A stretch of DNA of 64,000 nt, taken from Euwallacea fornicatus. Taxonomy: Eukaryota > Arthropoda > Insecta > Coleoptera > Curculionidae. Shown here piece by piece: positions 1-11,559 of this stretch. The notes under the pieces are model-generated. The model was not told the origin of the DNA. It did not search any database and saw only the letters and a program-made list of their open reading frames with translations. Positions within the stretch are counted from its first letter, which is position 1. Each line of letters starts with the position of its first letter. A program made the position numbers and the translations under genes. The stretch spans positions 2,728,001 through 2,792,000 of the forward strand of contig NC_089569.1 in the NCBI RefSeq assembly GCF_040115645.1, written 5' to 3'.

Positions 1-1
1 T

Positions 2-262
2 CAAGATACCATCAAAACACTTGGCTGGGAGTTGCTACCCCATCCGCCGTATTCACCAGACTTGGCTCCTTCGGACTACCATTTGTTTTCATCGATGGGA
101 CACGCATTGGCTGAGCAGCACTTCGATTCTTACGAAGAAGTAGAAAATTGGGTGTCTAATTGGTTTGATGCCAAAGAGGCACATTTCTATTGGCGTGGTA
201 TCCATAAATTACCAGAAAGGTGGTCAAAATGTGTAGAAAGCAATGGTCAATATTTTGAATAA
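2..262 (+). pseudogene. mariner (DD34D) transposase, 3' fragment
   Basis: An open frame enters from the window edge and ends at a TAA at 260-262. It encodes the C-terminal part of a mariner transposase: the PHPPYSPDLAPSDYHLF block, which holds the third catalytic Asp (the D of APSDY), followed by the usual basic tail with W.KC.ESNG.YF. The frame runs back without a stop to base 2, so the part seen is not visibly broken and the rest lies outside the window. It is followed by a mariner 3' UTR and terminal repeat ending near 337. The protein is a DDE cut-and-paste transposase that targets TA. Whether the whole element is intact cannot be judged here. Confidence 0.85.
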
Positions 263-337
263 TTATTTTTTCTTTCCTTGTTAAAATTGGTGTTTTATTT
301 TCACGAATTAGCGCTCATTTCATACCGGTAGACCTGG
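253..337 (+). repeat. mariner 3' end and terminal repeat, copy 1
   Basis: The short 3' UTR after the transposase stop ends in a typical mariner terminus (CATACCGGTAGACCTGG) followed by TA. The same 80-odd bases recur in direct orientation at 711-791. Confidence 0.75.
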
Positions 338-378
338 TACTTCATGCAGTCGCTGTGAAAGAGCATTTTGATGAGGTT

Positions 379-640
379 TTCTCTAGGAGATGGATCGGTA
401 GAAGAAGCGCAATAAAGTGGCCTCCATGGTCTCCAGATTTTACTCCTCTGGATTCTTTTTGTGGGGTCACTTAAAAGATTCAGGTCACAAAAGCAGACCA
501 CAAAGTTTAGTTGATTTACGTCGTAGAATTCCAACAGAATTAGAATTAATAACAGAAGCAACACTGGATAATTGCCTAAAAGAGTTAGAAGAATAACTGA
601 GTCATTGCCAAATTGTTAATGGAGCCCAATTTAAACTTTT
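379..640 (+). pseudogene. mariner-like transposase C-terminal remnant of a second family
   Basis: Translating this stretch gives a recognisable WPPWSPDFTPLDSF block (third catalytic Asp region), then WGHLKD and a C-terminal helical tail reading LRRRIPTELELITEA. A frame change is needed in the middle and stops follow. It lies between the two direct copies of the mariner 3' end and belongs to a different lineage from the flanking mariner: it has the WP.RSPDL.PLDFF.WG signature, not the PHPPYSPDLAPSDYHLF one. Confidence 0.6.
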
Positions 641-710
641 TTCTACGAATTAAAATTTTTGTTTTTGGTGCAATAGTGAGTTGCTTTCTCTTGTATTTAA
701 TAATTTAACT

Positions 711-791
711 GAATAATTTTTTTTTCCTTCCTTCTTAAAATTAATGTTTTATTTTCACAAAATAGCGCTCATTTCATACCGGTAGACCTGG
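711..791 (+). repeat. mariner 3' end and terminal repeat, copy 2
   Basis: A direct, slightly diverged copy of 253-337. It includes the GCGCTCATTTCATACCGG stretch and the terminal CCTGG followed by TA at 792-793. Confidence 0.7.
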
Positions 792-2549
792 TAAGTTCAA
801 ATTAAATACTTCATTAATAGAGTTATTGAATCGTTTCAAAAATATTATCCTAACAACCCAAGTGACCGTACCAATTTAACAGTTAAAATACTGATACCTT
901 TTTTTTCTCTCATTGGTTTAAAATTATGTAGAGACAGCTACGTTCCATAAGGGCTTTTATAGGATCAAGATATGCCAAATACATTCAACATATTTGAATT
1001 TTTATTCAATTTGAGGTATTAACTTATCAAGCCCCAGACTACTAAATCGGTTACGTGAAATTTAATAGGGCCGCAAGGAAATACCCCTCTGCCAATGAAG
1101 AAAGCGTGGAAACTTGGTCCTATGTCATACCGCGTCAAATTATGGTAATGCTCCGTTTTGTATTCGAGTTGAACGTGATCGCGTTTAAAATGGCAACATA
1201 TTTTAAACTCCCGGAAAGGCAAGACATCCATTGCTGCCCTAGCTCTACCTGATAAATATATGTACAAATCCTTTTGTATGAGTTAAAATCAAACTGAGGC
1301 TCGAATTTATCTTGGCAAGTGCCTACCAGCATTTTCCCAGCAGAGACACGTTTTCTCTTCCATAACTCTCCAATTCTATCTAATTTAACTCCGTTTGATC
1401 GGTTTCTGTAAACTTTCAGGCAGCAATAACGAACATAAGGGCCCTGCAAACAATTCAACAAATTCGAGAGAGCGCTTCGACGTGCACTTTTTAAGTTGAC
1501 AGTCAACATTGCGATATATCTGACGCTGATTCGCCATACAATCCTCTTTTTTATTGCTTCGGATAACAAACTTTTCAGAGATTCAACTTTTAAGTAAATA
1601 TAGAGACCTGGAAACGACGGAATATAAATTGAAATTTCCAATAGGGTGTTCGTCCCTTTTTCTAGACACCTTCCACGATTTTTCAAATCACAATTTGCAT
1701 TTAATGAGAAGATTTCAATATCTCAAGTCTACTCTTAGAACTAATATTCATGGAGAGATTTATGCCACATCCTCCAAATGAGGCTGAAATCTCGTTGTAG
1801 TTTATTGCAAAGTTTCCAAATTCTCTTTGTGTGCTTTTAAAATGGACCAGGCATTAGCAATATCGCACTGTTGAGTGTCGTCAAGTTAAAATTCGAGAGG
1901 CGTAAAGCTCTCGCGAACACTTTGAGTTGTTTGCAGTGCACTTATGCTCGTTATTGCTGCTTCCAGGTTTGCACAAGCCGATAATTGACCAAGGCATGAG
2001 TAACCCGAATCTTGTCAAAACCTTACTCTTGTACCGAATTTATAGAGTAAATCTAATTGTATGGAGATCCGGAATGCCAAAAGACTCTAGAGAAATGTTA
2101 CAGTTAACAGTTCAAGAGCGGATCATTTATTTACCGCAAGAAATACACTGCGTGACACAGAAAAGGGAACGCCCCGTAAAAATGGTTTTATTTAAATATT
2201 ATAATTTCTGGAGTGCATGTTCGTATATGGGAACACAAAAAACTATTAAATTTTCAGCCACATTCGGGTTCCTCGGTTTACAAAATTCATTTCACCGATG
2301 TTTTAAAACGGTTTTTTAATAATCTTTAAAGAAGGAGCAAAAAAACTTCAGCATACTTTTAAAGAGAATTGCACTACGTTTGATTTGATGTGCCCCTTGA
2401 CTCCCCGTGCCCTTTCAGATTCTTAAAGGGGTTGGCACTCAGTTTAGGGGGATGATTTTACACCTACGAATTTTTTTTTTTTTTATTATTAATACCATAA
2501 TGTTACAATCTGTCACTATTATTTTGGGACATTTAGTAACTTGTTTATA
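792..2549. other. unannotated stretch
   Basis: Several open frames of 60-180 codons on both strands overlap here, but none shows a recognisable domain, sensible splice context or codon pattern. No gene is called. Confidence 0.4.
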
Positions 2550-3751
2550 CAGGGTGTCCTCGAATTACGTGGCCAAAATAATACCGCAGATTGTTTGAGT
2601 GAAAATAAGTCGATGTAACTAAACTTCCCTCAGTCCAAAAGTTGATAATTATGAAGCTACAGGGTGTTAAAGTTGAAAAAAAAAATCACATTTTCTTTAA
2701 TATCTTTCGATTTCTTTGAGTTAATTTCACGAAATTTCATATTTGAGGGTGTTTTAGGATACGAAATTCAAATTTATTAACGATTTAGTTGTTTCTTCTA
2801 GGGGGCGCCACAAGCGACCATTAGGACACATTTAAATCTCTGTAACTTTTTCGTGCCACGGTGTATATTATTTTGGTATTTAAAAACCTTTTTCCCTACC
2901 TTTTATACTTAGAAAAGGTATACTTTATTGACGTCGCTAGAAGCAACGGTTTTGGAGAAAAATGCATCTAAGCCTGATGATGCATGCAAATTACCTTAAA
3001 ATTATTTTCCGTTAAAAAAAATTAAGTTTTTCAAAAATAATTATTAGTAAAGGTATAACAATAAGTTTTCAAAATCAGATATTATTTTGACTATTACAAC
3101 GGCAAAGTCCATAAACTAACAGCATATCCACCATTTCAGAATAAGTGAATTTATTGGCCATACTTATGGATATTTACAGGAGCAAGAAGCGAAACTGACA
3201 AGAAAAACTGAGGGCTAAATAAAAAAACTGACATTTGAGAAACAAATTCAAGTGTTAAAATGTCAATTAAAAACATAGCCAACTGAGTTATTTACTTAAA
3301 AGTGCCAACGCAAATATGCAGCGCATTAGAATTATGCGTTTTTCTCCAAAACCGTTGCTTCTAGCGACGTCAATAAAGTATACCTTTTCTAAGTATAAAA
3401 GGTAGGGAAAAAGGTTTTTAAATACCAAAATAATATACACCGTGGCACGAAAAAGTTACAGAGATTTAAATGTGTCCTAATGGTCGCTTGTGGCGCCCCC
3501 TAGAAGAAACAATTAAATCGTTAATAAATTTGAATTTCGTATCCTAAAACACCCTCAAATATGAAATTTCGTGAAATTAACTCAAAGAAATCGAAAGATA
3601 TTAAAGAAAATGTGATTTTTTTTTTCAACTTTAACACCCTGTAGCTTCATAATTATCAACTTTTGGACTGAGGGAAGTTTAGTTACATCGACTTATTTTC
3701 ACTCAAACAATCTGCGGTATTATTTTGGCCACGTAATTCGAGGACACCCTG
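2550..3751. mobile_element. palindromic non-autonomous Tc1/mariner-type element with 418-bp arms
   Basis: The left arm (2550-2967) and right arm (3334-3751) are near-perfect reverse complements, with only occasional mismatches (for example in the run before TTGTTTCTTCTAGGGGG). A 366-bp centre separates them. The termini are CAGGGTGTCC..GGACACCCTG, flanked by TA on both sides (2548-2549 and 3752-3753), which is the target duplication expected for this superfamily. No transposase is encoded. A second CAGGGTG lies at 2660, 110 bp inside the end. The high arm identity suggests recent insertion or arm conversion. Total length is 1202 bp. Confidence 0.9.
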
Positions 3752-4183
3752 TATAATTAAAATTAAATACAATAGGTAGAGAGAGACTAACTGTTTGTTA
3801 GGGACTCTAAGTTATTGTTTTTTTTGTTTCTATTTATTTTTTATTGCTGTTAATGTTAGGTTTATTGTATACTGTCATTTATTCCCTTAAGTTACGCGTA
3901 TGTACTGCGATACTTATTCGGAGAATACCATCTGGATGCCAGACTACATGGCCCATCAGGCCAAAGCTAAGGATACGCTTTGGTTGGGGAATGTGCTACT
4001 AGTCGAAGAAGCTTTCTCTATAGGGACTATTGCTTTGATGGTCAATTTGTTGGACCCGCAATATTCCCAGAAAAGCGATTAGTATAGATATTCCCCAGAT
4101 GGCCACGAGTTATGGGATTCGTTGTAGCCATAGCTTATAATGGTTCTTGGTGGTGGTGCGCCCCTGGTTGGAATTCTTCGGGG

Positions 4184-5190
4184 TTAGTACTTAAGGGATA
4201 ATCGGAGCAATTTTCGCTCTCTTTTCTGCTCTTCCTGTTGTCTTGTCGGGGGAAAGCTACGTCGGTGTCGGGATGTGGTCCGCATCATATCGTGTAACCC
4301 GCCCAATAAGCATTCTCCCTCTTCGTTACTTAGACCAAGATTCTTACATTCTTTTGAGATAAGTGCATAGTTAATACAGTCCATTTTTACATAAAACAAA
4401 TTGTCTTTGTCGTGTTTCATTTATCGAAGGAACGCCTTAACACTGTTTAATCTCCCTGTTTATCTGCTGAATCTGTAACTCAATTCTAAAGGATTGTATC
4501 TTTTTAATCTGTGAGAGTAATTGTTGGAGTCCACTAGGTTTATAGCCAGATGATTTTGATGCCTATTAAGGTGTAAAATGTACTTTTTGGAGTGGTTTTC
4601 AATTTCTTCTCGTATTGTGGGACCTTTAAATCATTATGTAGAGTCTCATTGCTCACATATCATGATGCTTTTACCAACATACGCACAGTTATTGATTGAT
4701 ATCTCTGGAGTATATCAAGATTTGATCCACTTGCAGTTCCCCACAAGTGAATTCCGTATGTCCAGACAGGCTTGATGATGCATTTGTAAATTCATAGTTT
4801 GTTGTTTAGTGTCAGGTGTGAGCGATATCCTAGAATCCACGCAAGGTTCCTATTTTTAATGTTTAGCTGTGTACATTTAAATTGAATATGTTTTTTCCAA
4901 TTTAGTCTGCGATCAAGATACATTCCTAGGTATTTAACGGTTTCTGTTTGTGGAATTGGTTCATGGTATAAGTTAATGTAAGGGCAAGTTTCTCTTCTTA
5001 GTGTAAACGTAACATGGTTGGACTTGTTCCGGTTTACCTTTATTTTCCATTTTGTTAACCAATCTTCTAATTGGAAAAGATAGTTTTGAGTGATACGTGC
5101 TGCAGTATGTACACCTACGAACTTATGATCTAAAAATGTCCCTCTTAAAAGTAAAATTGACACGTCTGGAGGTTTCCAAAATTCCATTTA
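4184..5190 (-). pseudogene. Jockey-like non-LTR retrotransposon, 3' part of reverse transcriptase ORF
   Basis: Read on the minus strand, 5187-4792 encodes the region after the RT active site of Jockey-type LINEs: LEDWLTKWKIKVN..KS.HVTFTLRR, then VKYLGMYLDRRLNWKKHI. After the stop near 4792 the reading continues in other frames with the usual downstream blocks (KPVWTYGIHLWGTAS, ILQRYQS) to about 4560, and a further frame at 4420-4184 may be the C-terminus. The catalytic YADD region and everything upstream are missing, so this is a 5'-truncated, frame-broken copy. Confidence 0.8.
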
Positions 5191-6569
5191 AGATATTTCA
5201 GATGGACTGTTCTGAATGGGCCACTCTGTGTAACATTTTAATGCAGTTTAGAATTTATTGATTCGTTTTTGAGAAAAGAGCTATAAATTAAAAAATAAAT
5301 GTCGAAAATATGCAATACAAATCAGTCTTCGGTTATTTTCAAAAAATGTCAACAGTTAGGCAGCCATCTGCGTTATTCGTTCTCTGGTCCTCTGCATTTC
5401 ATTCCATTTCATCCCATTGTATTATTCCATGCAAAGTGACCTGACGCGATGGACAAGTCGAGCCCATTAGGACCACAAAATAAAAGCGTCCTTAACCGGT
5501 GAAACCACATCGTTCTTCTTCATAATTTTCTATTAGCAGTTGCATATGTGATCACTGTAAATTAGTTCTCTAGTGTAATAATAAAAAAAAATTAATTCAA
5601 TAAAAACATCGAGTCACAGAAGTTCGCCGATATAGGATCCTTCAACAATGCTCCAGACTTCCTTCGCTTTTATACCAATAAAGTTAACAATTGGTTTGTC
5701 CTGAGGGATTACACAGCATCTGAAGGAGTATTTCTAGAAATTATTTTCCAATGTACAAAGTGGCCCCAAAAACATGAAGATATATATCTTTATTATTTTA
5801 AACGAAATACCCTCCCCTCCCCCCATAAATTTTGTTATTTTTCAATTTCTTGTTATAGTTTAAGGTCAGTTTAGGAAAAGTATGCTATTTTTTAAATTTA
5901 CCACCTCCGAATGATTCGAAAAAATTTGACAAATGCGTGGTTCCATGAAAATCGGTATTGTACACTATCCACTGTGAATTTCAGGATCTTTCTTCTGAAG
6001 CTCGAAGTGAATGCCTTCAAGATTCCCTGAAAATTGTCCCTTTTTGGCTTTTAACTATTTGGACAATCATGTTGTCCCACTTCTGACAGTTTTTGTTCTC
6101 TCTAGTTTTTTATTGTTGATATTTCCAGTTTGCGGAAATCGCTCAAGTAATTTACTGAAGCTGATGGCTTCTAGATAACGACGTTTGGGAAACCGAGAAA
6201 CATAAGTTCGAGTAGCCAGGACTTTTTTTTTTTCACTTTGTCCCAAAGCAAAAATCATGTTAGTCAACTCTCCCTTTGAAAAATTTATTTTTCTGATTAA
6301 GGATATCTGCAATCTTTCAAAACAAATGCAATTAAAAATCTGAAAAGACAGAAACTATTTATTGCTTTATATTCTTGATAATCATAAGCTGTAAATTCTA
6401 ATCATGAAAAATGGAATTTTTCATAACTATCAAAATATATAGAAGTCAAGAAAGAGCAATTTTCGGGAACTAGAAATTATTGGATTTAGGAATAAGGTGA
6501 TGTTAACAAAATTTGTATATTTTTGAATTCTGAACACGTTGCTTTCGAGAAAATTAGGGGCATTCCATT

Positions 6570-6900
6570 TGAAATAAGCAAGTTATTGAGGTTGAAGTCA
6601 TGCAACTTCGATGGCTTATTTTGGCGATTATGGAGGAGTTTTTTTAAATAAAAACATGTTAAAACGTAGTACACAATACCAGTTTTTGCGGAATCTTGCA
6701 ACTGTTAAATTTTTCAAATTTTTTTTAACGACTTGGAAACGATAAATTTTGAAGAAAGGACACCTTATATAAACTGACCTTAAAATTTGATGAGAAATCC
6801 GAAAATAATATAAAAATTGTGGGGTTTTATTTAAAATAACGAAATTATGTATCAGCATGCTGTTTGGGTTCAGTAGGTGCATAAGAAAAATAGTTTCTGG
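6570..6900. repeat. old dispersed repeat, copy A (partner at 30930-31330)
   Basis: Blocks occur in the same order and orientation here and at 30930-31330, for example ACAATACC..TTT..GCGG..TCTTGCAA, then GGCAAATTTT-like, CCTTAAAATT.., GA.AAATCC.AAAAT, and ATAACGAAATTATG versus ATAACAAAGTTGGATG. The copies are diverged. No coding potential is seen. Confidence 0.55.
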
Positions 6901-7164
6901 AAATGCGCCTTTATGTACTCTGTAATCCTATAGAAAAAAAATGATAATTTTATTGGTGTAGAAGCCAAGGAAGTCTGATGCACTATTGCAGAACTCTTTA
7001 TGTTAACCGATAAATTTTCGTTAACATAAGGTAGGAATTTGTTGACAAGTTACATTTTAGTCAAAAGGAAAATAATCGGAATTTCGAACATTTAACTTGA
7101 CAAATTTCCCATGAACAAACAAGTTTTTTATTGTTTATTTCCGACAAATCTGACTATGTGTTGC

Positions 7165-7166
<2 letters not shown>

Positions 7167-7200
<34 letters not shown>
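7167..7200. repeat. (TA)n microsatellite
   Basis: About 17 uninterrupted TA units run into a poly-T tract. Confidence 0.95.
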
Positions 7201-7209
<9 letters not shown>

Positions 7210-8897
7210 TCTCCTTATAGCTCTTTCTTTAAAAAATATTACCCCATTAAATGTAGTTTCAAAATACTTTTAATTTGAGATATCGCTTGGCCCATGTTTC
7301 AATTTAGAAAAATCGGTCCTTTTACCCTACTGGTGACATAAGCAACATTTAGAAAATGAAACAAAAGTCGAAAGAAAATATTTTTTGCCGTATTTAATGC
7401 TGTTTTTGAATTTTTTTGAATAAAATTTGTTAAAAAGGCAACTGGGTTGATTTTTAAACTGTACGATATTTTGTTTGAATTGGGATCAAACTAAAATTTG
7501 ACGTTGATAGACCGATGTCCATCGAAGCAATTTGTTGGGCTTCAAAGGAAAGACGCCACTGAAAATTTCAACGTGTTTTCAACTTTTAGATACACAGATC
7601 CAGAAGTTGGTACAGCTGAAATACACACACAGATGGACGCACCTTCAGCATATTGACTAATAATGTTATAACTTGTACCTAGATCCAATTTTTTTCCTTC
7701 CAAATGGAGTGTCGCTCTTATCGGCCAACGCCAGTTGGCACGAGTTCTGTCCTTTATATCAATTCCAGGACAAATCAAATTTGTTCTTCAGCTCCTCCTT
7801 CCTCCTGTGACAATTGCAGATTTTGTTGTGTTATGGGATCGCTACATCTAGTCCGCAAGGTTTGTTTTTATGAAGTTGGAATGAGCTGCAATTGTGTAGA
7901 TGCTCTGCAATTTCTATCCGGGATGCCCTTAAACCCTCGAACAAAGTATATAAATTCCATCGCATTACCCCTAGAAGTTTTTATCCTACAAAGCTCTTTC
8001 AACAGAATCGCGTGGAAACCATTACAACGTCCCTCATCGAAATTAAACTTCCTTAAGAAAGTTACATGTTGTTTTAGCCGACTGAAATTGAGAATCCATG
8101 GAGATCTAATTTAACATTTTAAGGGTTTTCTATTTACGAGGTTTTTGTTCATGACATCTCTAAAAATACGTGCTCTTTACTTGTAAATTCCCATTCTGGA
8201 ATTAGAAAAATGCTAACTAATCTCTGCTAACTGATCTCTACGTGTTATGATTGAGGAAACAGTCACATATATAGAACAAAGAATCTAAATATGCTTGATA
8301 TAACGATTTAGATACAAATGTCCACTCACCCTTTTCCCAGCCTTTGAATGATATTATCGAATATGAGCATTTACATGTTATAGGTCAAGATATTAGATAT
8401 AAAAAATCGTAATGGAGGAGCATAAGGGACAGTTATCCCTGTTGCAGCTAAAAGTGTAGGAAACCTTCGGAATATAAACGACAGCATCATGGGAAAACTT
8501 TTGCCATCTTTAAATTGGGTTTTTTAGATAAAAGGAGCTATTGAGGTTTGAAAACTATTTTTCTTCATGGTAGCAAAGATGAAAAATTCATGATTCCTTT
8601 ATGAACATATGGACTTTAGGACTCAAGCTCTTTGTGATAGTTTGTACCGTTTTAGAAACAAATTACTCTACCTATTTATGGCTCCAAACTTGTCCTTGTT
8701 GATCACAAGTACTAGTAACCATCGAATATGGCTTTATAAAGCACATACACTTCATCATAGAAAAAATGTAAATTAAACATACGTGGGTAGTCTCAAAAGT
8801 ACTGCATCTAACACTTGAAGAAAACAAATTTTTGTCAAATATTGCATTATTTCTCAACATAGTCCCCTTTGAGATTGACACTTTTCCCACAGATATT

Positions 8898-9760
8898 CTA
8901 TTTATAGTAAGAAGCTTCGACTATTACAAAATAGGCATCAACCTCGGATTCCACCTCTTCATTATTGACAAATCTCTTTCTGCCAAAACACCATTTTAAG
9001 TTCGGAAATAGAAAATAATCTGAGGGAACTAAATCTGGCCGATAGAGAGGCTGAGGAAAAAGTTCGAAGTCAAGTTGATTGATTTTGGCTATCGCGACTG
9101 GACTGGTGCGTTGCTTTAATGAAACAAGGCATACTTTTTCGCTAAATGCGGTAGCTTTTTCTGAATTTCTTCGCTCAAATATTGCAATAAATTTATATAA
9201 CATTGTCCGTTTATGGTTTTTCCTTTAAGGAGATAGTCAATAGAAATTATCCCGCAAGCATCCGAAAAAAGTAACCTCATGACCTTTGTTGCAAATGGAA
9301 TAGTTTTAGCCTTCTGTGAAGTCGATTCTTCCCTTTGAGTCTATTGTTTTGACTACTCCTTCGTCTCACGTGTGAAATTATGGATCCATGTTTCATCCAT
9401 GGTTATGAATTGATGTAAAACTCAGCTTTATTGCTGTGAAACTTCGCCAACCACTCTCTTGAAACGTTCTCACAACGCTGTTTTTACACAATTGTGAGTA
9501 ATCGCGACATCCATCTTGCGCACAGCTTTCTCACATCCAATTCTTCAGTCAAAATGCGATGTCCAGTATTTTTTCGAATACGCATCATGTCGGCTAACTC
9601 GCGCAATTTTAGCCAACAATCTTCCAATACAGTTTTATGAATTTTCACTACGATTTCTGAAGGGGTCAGATCTGGAATATCTTTAAATGGACCACTGCGA
9701 AGCTAGTCTTCGCAGCTCATACGACGGCGTTTACACTCTGCCACTAAATATTTTTAAATT
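8898..9760 (-). pseudogene. mariner (DD34D) transposase pseudogene
   Basis: The minus strand from about 9740 to 8898 reads as a mariner transposase in several frames. An N-terminal helix-turn-helix region (LRELADMMRIRKNTGHRIL) is followed by WMSRLLT and a MDETWIH block (first Asp), then INQLDFELFPQPLYRPDLVPSDYFLFPNLK (third Asp region) and EEVESEVDAYF near the C-terminus. Frameshifts and stops separate the blocks, so it is dead. No clear pair of terminal repeats was found. Confidence 0.75.
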
Positions 9761-11559
9761 GATATCGAAGGACCAGATTCCCTCAGAGTAAAATCTAACT
9801 CCGCTCTGATCTTGGATGGATTAAGGCCTTACAAATGAAAGTATTGGATCACGTATCCATAATAAATTGTTGTCATGTTCACAAAATCTCTATAAACGTC
9901 CAGTAAAAACGGCTGCAAAACAATCATAAATCTACTTATCAGTTTAGACACGCACTTTTTAAGGTTAGGTCTTTGTAATGTATGCAAATTTTCCACAAAA
10001 AATCGCCATCTATATATCAACTCGGGTACTTCTGGAACTATCATCCCATCTGAGAATTTGCAGCCTCTATTTCCCTCGACTTCTGTATTCAATAGTGTCA
10101 TAGTAGCTGAAAATAATAAACTGAATATCTAAACAATAACTGTCAATAATAACCGAAAATTCACACCTGTTCGTGCAAAATAACACTAAATCTAGGAGAA
10201 ATCCATAAATAGCCTGAAGCACACTGAAAATCCAATATTGGACTCTATTGGGCATTTTTTGTCTTGAAAGGAAGGGGCAGAGTGGTGATGTAAAAGAAAA
10301 ACAATGTATTTTCCTAGTCTTTCAAGTCAAAACACAACTGCTGGCCTTCAAAACCAAATAGTCAAGACGTTTTCTAAGATCTCGAGATAAAATTCTCATT
10401 AAACCTACACAAATGCCAGCATATTTCACTTACAGGGATCAGATATATCTCTATATTTTAAATTTTGTATAGAATTGCGAACAATCGAGCCGAAATAGAA
10501 ATGTCATATCTTCGTAAAATAACGTTGACAAGATATTATTTCTCGATTCAGTAGTTCCATCGAACCGAATATAGACATAATGCGAAATTGCTTCCATTAC
10601 TAAAGAAAAATTCCGATATCAGCAATATCGGGGCACAAGACATATTGCCATGGTAGGTTAATATTTAGATTTTTGTAAATTCCAGGAGCTTTTTGGCATT
10701 GTAATGATAATAAGTTTCCTTCAACTTCCCAAGGAATCTCGAGGAAATGAACTAGCTGAAAAAGATTACGGTGGCGATAGCTCCCGCTTAACTCGAATCA
10801 GATTTACGACTCGTTGTGTAACTACTAACTTTATGAGCAATCTTCGTGAAATTTTAACTGCATTCTATAGCAGGAAGTTTCGTAAAAATATAGAGCTTTC
10901 TTGTAAAAACTTCCGGCAGAATTTATAGTCCAATTAAACTCGGTTTAAAAAACTTGGATTCCATAACTCATAGAAATTGTAAAAGTGGTAAGCGGGTGTT
11001 TGCAGAAGCTCCACGGATTGCTTTTATTGTTATCTTAGTGTATACATGCCACAACTTTCCTATACACTTGCTTAAATTAGTTACGTGATTCACTTAATGA
11101 TCTATAAAGCAATTAGGGCCCCATTAAGGAAGGGCATTATGCAGAGCGCGTTACCTGGCGAATTTTAAATTCCTCCCAGGGGATAATGAACCATATTCGT
11201 TGGACATTTTAATTAAAGTTCAGTTCAGGTCCAACATTAGTCATGTTTAAATACAGAACCCCCCGCATCGGAGAGTTTTGCCCTCAAGTAACCCCCTTTA
11301 AAACATCTTCGACAAGTTCTTCACCTAATTTAAAAATCTTACTCCCATCTCCTGATATCTAAATGAAAATAGAACGCTCTATAGTCTGCGCAAAAGAAGC
11401 TGCAGCTGAAATAGGAGCTATGTTTTACGAAAATTAAAAGCATGATTTTAAAGGAAGCAATATTTTATGTCGTAAAAGGCGTATAAAGGAAGTCGCAAAT
11501 GTGGCGCCGTTTTCTTCAGGAACCCCTCGTTTTCCGCGTAAAATAATATACATAATTTA
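9761..11559. other. unannotated stretch upstream of the hydrolase 3' end
   Basis: Two minus-strand open frames at 10255-10067 and 10101-9829 have hydrophobic segments faintly like an insect chemoreceptor, but I could not align them to one. No other gene evidence was found. Confidence 0.3.

Larger units (their letters stand above)
5191..8897. other. gene-poor stretch with old repeat and TA microsatellite
   Basis: No gene could be supported. The stretch includes an imperfect dispersed repeat (about 6570-6900, listed separately) and a (TA)n run at about 7167-7200 followed by a T run. A 136-codon open frame at 7704-8114 has no recognisable motif and is probably chance. Confidence 0.4.

Noticed and set aside
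1135..1686. 183-codon minus-strand open frame
   Set aside because: No recognisable motif, and overlapping open frames exist on the other strand.
5350..5640. Possible LTR-like stretch with AATAAA signals
   Set aside because: No matching TG..CA ends or target duplication could be found.
7704..8114. 136-codon plus-strand open frame
   Set aside because: No domain, no splice partners, composition like the surrounding DNA. Probably chance.
9829..10255. Two hydrophobic minus-strand frames resembling an insect odorant or gustatory receptor
   Set aside because: No family motif could be aligned, the frames do not join at convincing splice sites and there is no start or neighbouring exon.
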